From Quillaja saponaria (Eukaryota > Streptophyta > Magnoliopsida > Fabales > Quillajaceae), in NCBI GenBank assembly GCA_029379385.1, contig CM055608.1, positions 17,668,350 through 17,732,349 on the forward strand: a DNA stretch of 64,000 nucleotides. Direction: 5' to 3'. Positions 59,568-64,000 of this stretch are shown here, piece by piece. How positions within the stretch are numbered: the stretch's first letter is position 1; each line of letters starts with the position of its first letter. The notes below the pieces were generated by a model. That model ran no database searches. It had not been told where the DNA came from and saw only the letters and a program-made list of their open reading frames with translations. Made by a program: the position numbers and the translations under genes.

Positions 59568-60462
59568 TGTTAAATAAAATAGAATAAAGAAAAGGATTGC
59601 GGGCTTGTTTGATATCTCAATGCTTACACCCATAAACTTTATTTATAATAAATAATAAAACATAAACTTCTACATCTAAACAATGTGAAATTACACAATA
59701 AATAATATTATATTCCTAACACTCTCACTTAAGATAGAGCATATAATGCTTAATTTTGTACAAATAAAACATAATTATCAACCTCAGTACTGCCCCTTAT
59801 TTACAACAACCTAAGAACAATAGGTAAAATTTTAATCTATTTAATGAACCTAATGGTACCCATGAACAATACTCGTGTTGGCTAGAAAAAGACAACCAGA
59901 TTTGCCAGAAAAGTAAAAAGAGCAACGCTGGAAATAGGCATCGTGAAATTTTTTAGGAAAATAAAAAAAGCACTACTGGAAAGAGATATAGTGTGAAAGT
60001 TCACGAACGTCCTGTTGAACCATCAAACTTTTGAGCTATCAAAAATAAAAGAGGCTTGGAAAGAAAATGGGTTGAGCCATCATTTAGACGCAATGGATAA
60101 CTAAGGATAAAGAAAAATAGGAGTAATTAAGATTGAAAAGAGAAAATAATTAGGTCTCGATTGACGAAATAACTAGACTAAATGATGGCTAGATGCAAAG
60201 CCTTTTTTTTCTTTTCTTTTTTCATGTGTCAACTAGAGAAAATATAGAGATGATTAAGATTTTGGAAATGGGGCTAAGATCTTGGGTTTTAAACTCTCTC
60301 TAATACTATGTTAAATAAAATAGAATAAGAAAAAATATTGCGGGCTTGATTGATAACTTCAAGCCTATACCTATAAACTTGATTTATAGTAAATAATAAA
60401 ACATAGATTTTCACATCTAAATAACGTGAGATTACACAATAAATAATATTATTTTCCTAACA
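59568..60462 (-). mobile_element. complete non-autonomous LTR element (TRIM/SMART-like, 895 bp)
   Basis: Two 154-bp LTRs (60309-60462 and 59568-59721) start TGTTAGGAATATAAT... on the minus strand and end TTATTTAACA. A primer site TAGTATTAGAGA follows the 5' LTR, and a purine tract CTTAAGTGAGAG precedes the 3' LTR. The 587-bp interior has no coding capacity. Flanks ATTGT and ACTGC agree at 3 of 5 positions, the other two being C/T differences. LTRs and leader match the outer LTRs and second leader of 40985-45610. Confidence 0.92.
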
Positions 60463-60465
60463 ACT

Positions 60466-60757
60466 GCATTTTTATCTGTGATGCTATGAGAGATCTAAAA
60501 ATCAGTTAAAAATTATCATCAAAGTATGAGATGCTAATTTGTAGTCACTTGGGCTTAACTGAGAAGAAAGAACAAAATATATACTTCTGCTGAATAGTTA
60601 TCAACAAATCCGCATTTTTATCTGTGATGCTATGAGAGATCTAAAAAATCAGTTAAAAATTATCATCAAAGTGTGAGATGCTAATTTGTAATCACTTGGG
60701 CTTAACTGAGAAGAAAGAACAAAATATATACTTCTGCTGAATAGTTATCAACAAATC
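60466..60757. repeat. 146-bp tandem duplication
   Basis: Two units (60466-60611 and 60612-60757) starting GCATTTTTATCTGTGATGCT differ at only a few positions. The first unit begins within the target site of the adjacent LTR element. Confidence 0.93.
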
Positions 60758-62159
60758 AATTTAATATTTTTTTATCTTTTCTTCATTATGACATACGTCA
60801 TCACATAAGTTATCACTCAAGTGAAGACAATTGATCTTATTGCTAAAACTTCAACTAAACGAATCTCTATTGTTTTATTAACTAACTTTAAGCCAAATGA
60901 TCAAATCAGTAGATCATTAGATTATTTCATCAACTAGAAATGAAATTTAAACTGAGCATGCTAGTTGCAAGTGGATTAGATAGAAGGTTGTTATTTTTTA
61001 AATTGGTCATTCAAAAATGACTTAAAGGTAAGTTTTTCTCATTTAAGTAATCTTTAAGGGTTTATTTGAGAGTTTGGAGGGAAAAGAGAGTAGAATAGAG
61101 AGAAACACTTGTCATTTCTTTTAATTAGGAGTTTAAAAATATTAAATGAAATGAAATGAAAGGATAAAATACAATTCTTATTTGGGAGTTGAGTAGAAAT
61201 GAAAGGAAATTATATATTATTAAATACTTTTACAATTATATTTTTTATTTCACCTGATTTGGTACTATGCAAGAGGAGCCAAGAATGGAGGCCAATGCGT
61301 AGAGCTTATAAGGCAGTGCAAGGATAACATGGATGCAAACCAAATATACTATTCCTAGTGATTGAAAGGCAGAAGTTGTTTATGACTTAGATATTCAGCT
61401 TTATTAAATAATAAAAATAAAATAAAAGCACTTTTGAGAATCAAATTAAATAACTATTGCTTACTGCTTCGTAATTATTTCTTTCACTTATGCATGTTGA
61501 ACAAATTAGAATATGACATGCAACAGAATAGTGTATGTGAGATTTTACATATATAAATTGCAGGAAACAAGAAAAGTAAGTTGATATATTTTGGATTTTT
61601 TTTTTTCATAAGAAATATGCATGAATTTGAAAGTTCATCAACCGAATGTAGAAATGGGTAATGATAAAATAGATGAATGAAAGAAAACATCTAATTCAAT
61701 ATGAATGTAATTCATGTTGAAATAATATTTGAAAGCATAGTTTAAAAGAGGCATATCTTTTTTCTCCAAAAAAAATCTGACATCTATAAGAATATGAATA
61801 AGAGAATAAAAGTTTAAGTCTCACATCCACATAATAAAATAGACAAGTTTTAATTTTTCATCCACAAATAAATTCTCAAAAGTAAGTTTGTTACTAACCA
61901 AAATACAATTCAAAAGTGATGACAAAATACTTTAAAAATAACAATTTCAGCCCAAATTGAATAACAATGTCAAAATACTTCAAAATTTTGAAGCGTTAAA
62001 AAAAGCAAACACCATTCGTAACAATATCTCTTTGCATCTCTCTCATGGACATTCAAATATTACTCTTAACTTGTCAGGATGTTCAACCCAATAAAGATAA
62101 GTAGTAATTAACAAGTCAGACTCAACTTCTAAATAGAATTAAAAGACTCCAAATCTCTT
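60758..62159. other. unassigned AT-rich sequence
   Basis: No gene was recognised. 61055-61215 has two similar purine-rich words (GAGAGTTTGGAGGGAAAAGAG; GGGAGTTGAGTAGAAATGAAAGG) like the ends of short plant MITEs, without defined boundaries. Confidence 0.35.
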
Positions 62160-62492
62160 GTTCTGAAATTGGAAGTCATTACTTCACCTTCTCATAAATA
62201 GCATTTTCCCTTCTTAGTGCTTCAACAACATGATGAAGTGCATCTTTCATAACTTGAACATTTTTTCATCCTTAGATGTCTTTGCTTTTTTAGCTTTTTT
62301 ACTAGTTGTAACTTCAAAACTAGTTCGAGAGGATGCACCAAGGGATGCCAAGAATTTAACATTATCATCGTCACACAGTCTATCAGAATTCTCTAAATTT
62401 ATCTCATTTTGAGAGACAATTTCATCAATATCATTATTAGTGTGTACAAAGAAATAGATAATTTTTCCTACCACGATATCTAGAAGCATCAA
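62160..62492 (-). pseudogene. Myb/SANT-like protein remnant of a PIF/Harbinger element
   Basis: The minus strand reads FLASLGASSRTSFEVTTSKK then AKKAKTSKDEK, a Ser/Thr/Lys-rich linker. After a one-base shift, VMKDALHHVVEALRRENAIY then EKVK and a stop follow. This resembles the C-terminal region of the Myb/SANT-like DNA-binding protein (second ORF) of plant Harbinger elements. The N-terminal Myb domain was not found here. Confidence 0.5.
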
Positions 62493-62594
62493 CGGCTAGC
62501 ACTTTTACACACACATGTTTAATCAATTGCTCTAATACAATCCTAACATTATATTTTTATATCAATACTAATTTAATAAACATATTTATAAATT

Positions 62595-63000
62595 TTATCT
62601 TAAAAAGAATAAAGTGCTCACATTAAAGTAGGGATAAAATCTATTGCTTTTAAGAATTTTTTCTGAAATTTCTGAACCATTAGATTGTCTAAGGAATCTC
62701 TCTTCTAACTCGATTATAGATCTTAACACACGATGGACATGACGACCATTTGTCTCACAAGAATATCGAAACCAAAAATCTAACTCTTCATATATGACAT
62801 TATGTGTCAATATAAAAGAGTTTTACGTGACTTGTTATTCTACAGTCACTTGTTGCATATGTTTCAACCAACCATTTCTTTTTAACATACCACACAAGTA
62901 TAAAAAAAAATTTGGACCCATCCTTACTAGCTTATGACTTCGTTGAGTACTAATAATGTGGCTCATTATCTCTTCTCTTACTCATTCTCTTTCTAAATCC
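62595..63000 (-). pseudogene. PIF/Harbinger transposase N-terminal fragment
   Basis: The minus strand reads LVRMGPNFFYTLCGMLKRNG then WLKHMQQVTVE (62940-62850), and in another frame GRHVHRVLRSIIELEERFLR and NRFYPYF (62770-62620). These are the N-terminal blocks of plant HARBI1-like nucleases, normally followed by a C-I-G-A-I-D-G-T-H catalytic segment, which is absent. The fragment is truncated and frameshifted. Confidence 0.65.
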
Positions 63001-64000
63001 ATAGTATAACTAATATGTGATCTTCTTCGAAGAGAATACCAATAAACATAATACAAACAACTTGAACAATTATCATTTGATATTTTTCTTTTTATCTAAA
63101 GAATGCAATACTTCTCTCATTTCTTTGATTATTCATCTATAATATCAAATATATGTTTATCAAAAACCAAATGAGCATAATTTTGTTTCTTTAAGATAGT
63201 TTAAGCATACTAATCGCATATTCAAAACTAAACCATAAAATTATATAAAGGATAACATTCTACCACAAGCAACGTGCATTACAATGATAATTTAGCAAGC
63301 CAAGTAAAATGGTTTTAGCAACCAACTACCCAAAAAAAATAATATAGTTGCACAATTTTGAATATATCGCCTCATTGTCACAACTCATAAATCACGACCA
63401 ATTTGTTTAACAGATTTGTCATAGACAAACACTATACCATAATGCATACACATAATTAAATACCCAATATATACCACATTAGAAGAAACAAGTTCAGTAA
63501 TTTGTGCCAAAAAGTAAGCAAACAACACCCAATAATATTTTTGAACCTAGCATATACATCACTACTATAAGCATACACCAAACATGTGATTGTGCAAAAG
63601 ACATTTCTATGATGCAAGCTTGTTGAAAAATATGAAGAATATCAAAATATAAAAACTTTGAAAAATGACAGATATGGCAACAAACATTTACCAGTTATAG
63701 AATACTTACTTGTGATCAAAACCAGATTGGTTTCATTGGGGCTGAAGCTTGATGAAGGAGAAGATCGCTCTGAAGCTTTTCACTTGCTTGGGTTGTCAAG
63801 TGTGTTTTTGGAGATAGCGTGCGTATTTTATTTTGGAGAAAGAGATGAGTTAATTTGATATAACTCGTATTTAGCAAAAAGAGTAAGTGTATATTTGTCC
63901 ATTTATGTAAAAAATATAAAGCCTCTATCTTCTCCTTCCATATCCCACCAATTTAGAGGAATTAAAATATTAGCTTTTTGATGGATACATGTATCTTTCC
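63001..64000. other. unassigned AT-rich end of window
   Basis: No coding region or element boundary was recognised. A short plus-strand frame near 63658-63858 (LGLKLDEGEDRSEAFHLLG) shows no known motif. Confidence 0.4.

Overview
This window is plant nuclear DNA, most likely from a eudicot. It is strongly AT-rich, has spliceosomal introns with T-rich plant-type borders, and carries the usual plant transposon set: Ty1/copia, hAT, CACTA, L1-type LINE, Harbinger, a tRNA-derived SINE and short non-autonomous LTR elements. I cannot name the species. There are no bacterial, organellar or CRISPR features.

The main result is that most of the window is one host gene on the minus strand, hidden by transposons. 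I could place 12 of about 13 expected coding exons, from an ATG at 47992 down to a TAG at 2273-2275. Together they read as a plant SET-domain lysine methyltransferase of the Rubisco-methyltransferase/SETD3 type, with a SET domain followed by a Rubis-subs-bind domain. The copy is dead. A complete copia element (15616-20920) sits inside coding exon 10 with a 5-bp target duplication. There are also in-frame stops (15572-15574, 2951-2953), frameshifts in exons 2, 4 and 12, and I could not find the exon that should carry the catalytic SET core. Its introns, up to 12.5 kb long, hold most of the transposons.

Layout. 1-2272: featureless AT-rich flank. 2273-3026: exons 13-11. 3027-15503: intron 10, with an hAT remnant, copia C split by a 3.9-kb hAT, an inverted copia fragment B, a SIRE-like solo LTR holding a MITE, a LINE scrap and a SINE. 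15504-20947: exon 10 split by copia A. 20948-22243: intron 9. 22244-22327: exon 9. 22328-27816: intron with LINE, copia H and copia K remnants, where exon 8 is missing. 27817-28636: exons 7 and 6. 28637-39819: intron 5, with copia G and copia D; D carries a non-autonomous hAT and a solo LTR. 39820-40309: exons 5-3. 40310-47668: intron 2, with a composite LTR element. 47669-47992: exons 2 and 1. 48010-49263: upstream flank. 49264-54565: a 5'-truncated LINE holding a 2-kb CACTA element. 54830-58620: an ancient copia. 58750-59117: a second SIRE-like LTR end. 59568-60462: a complete 895-bp non-autonomous LTR element. 60466-60757: a 146-bp tandem duplication. 62160-63000: a decayed Harbinger pair.

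The most unusual structure is 40985-45610. One LTR family forms both outer ends, but between them lie the pol region, polypurine tract and complete LTR of a second copia family, then a second primer-binding site and the leader of the first family. This is the arrangement expected if a one-LTR circle of the second element recombined into the first at the shared primer-binding site or leader. The outer unit is flanked by a near-perfect 5-bp duplication.
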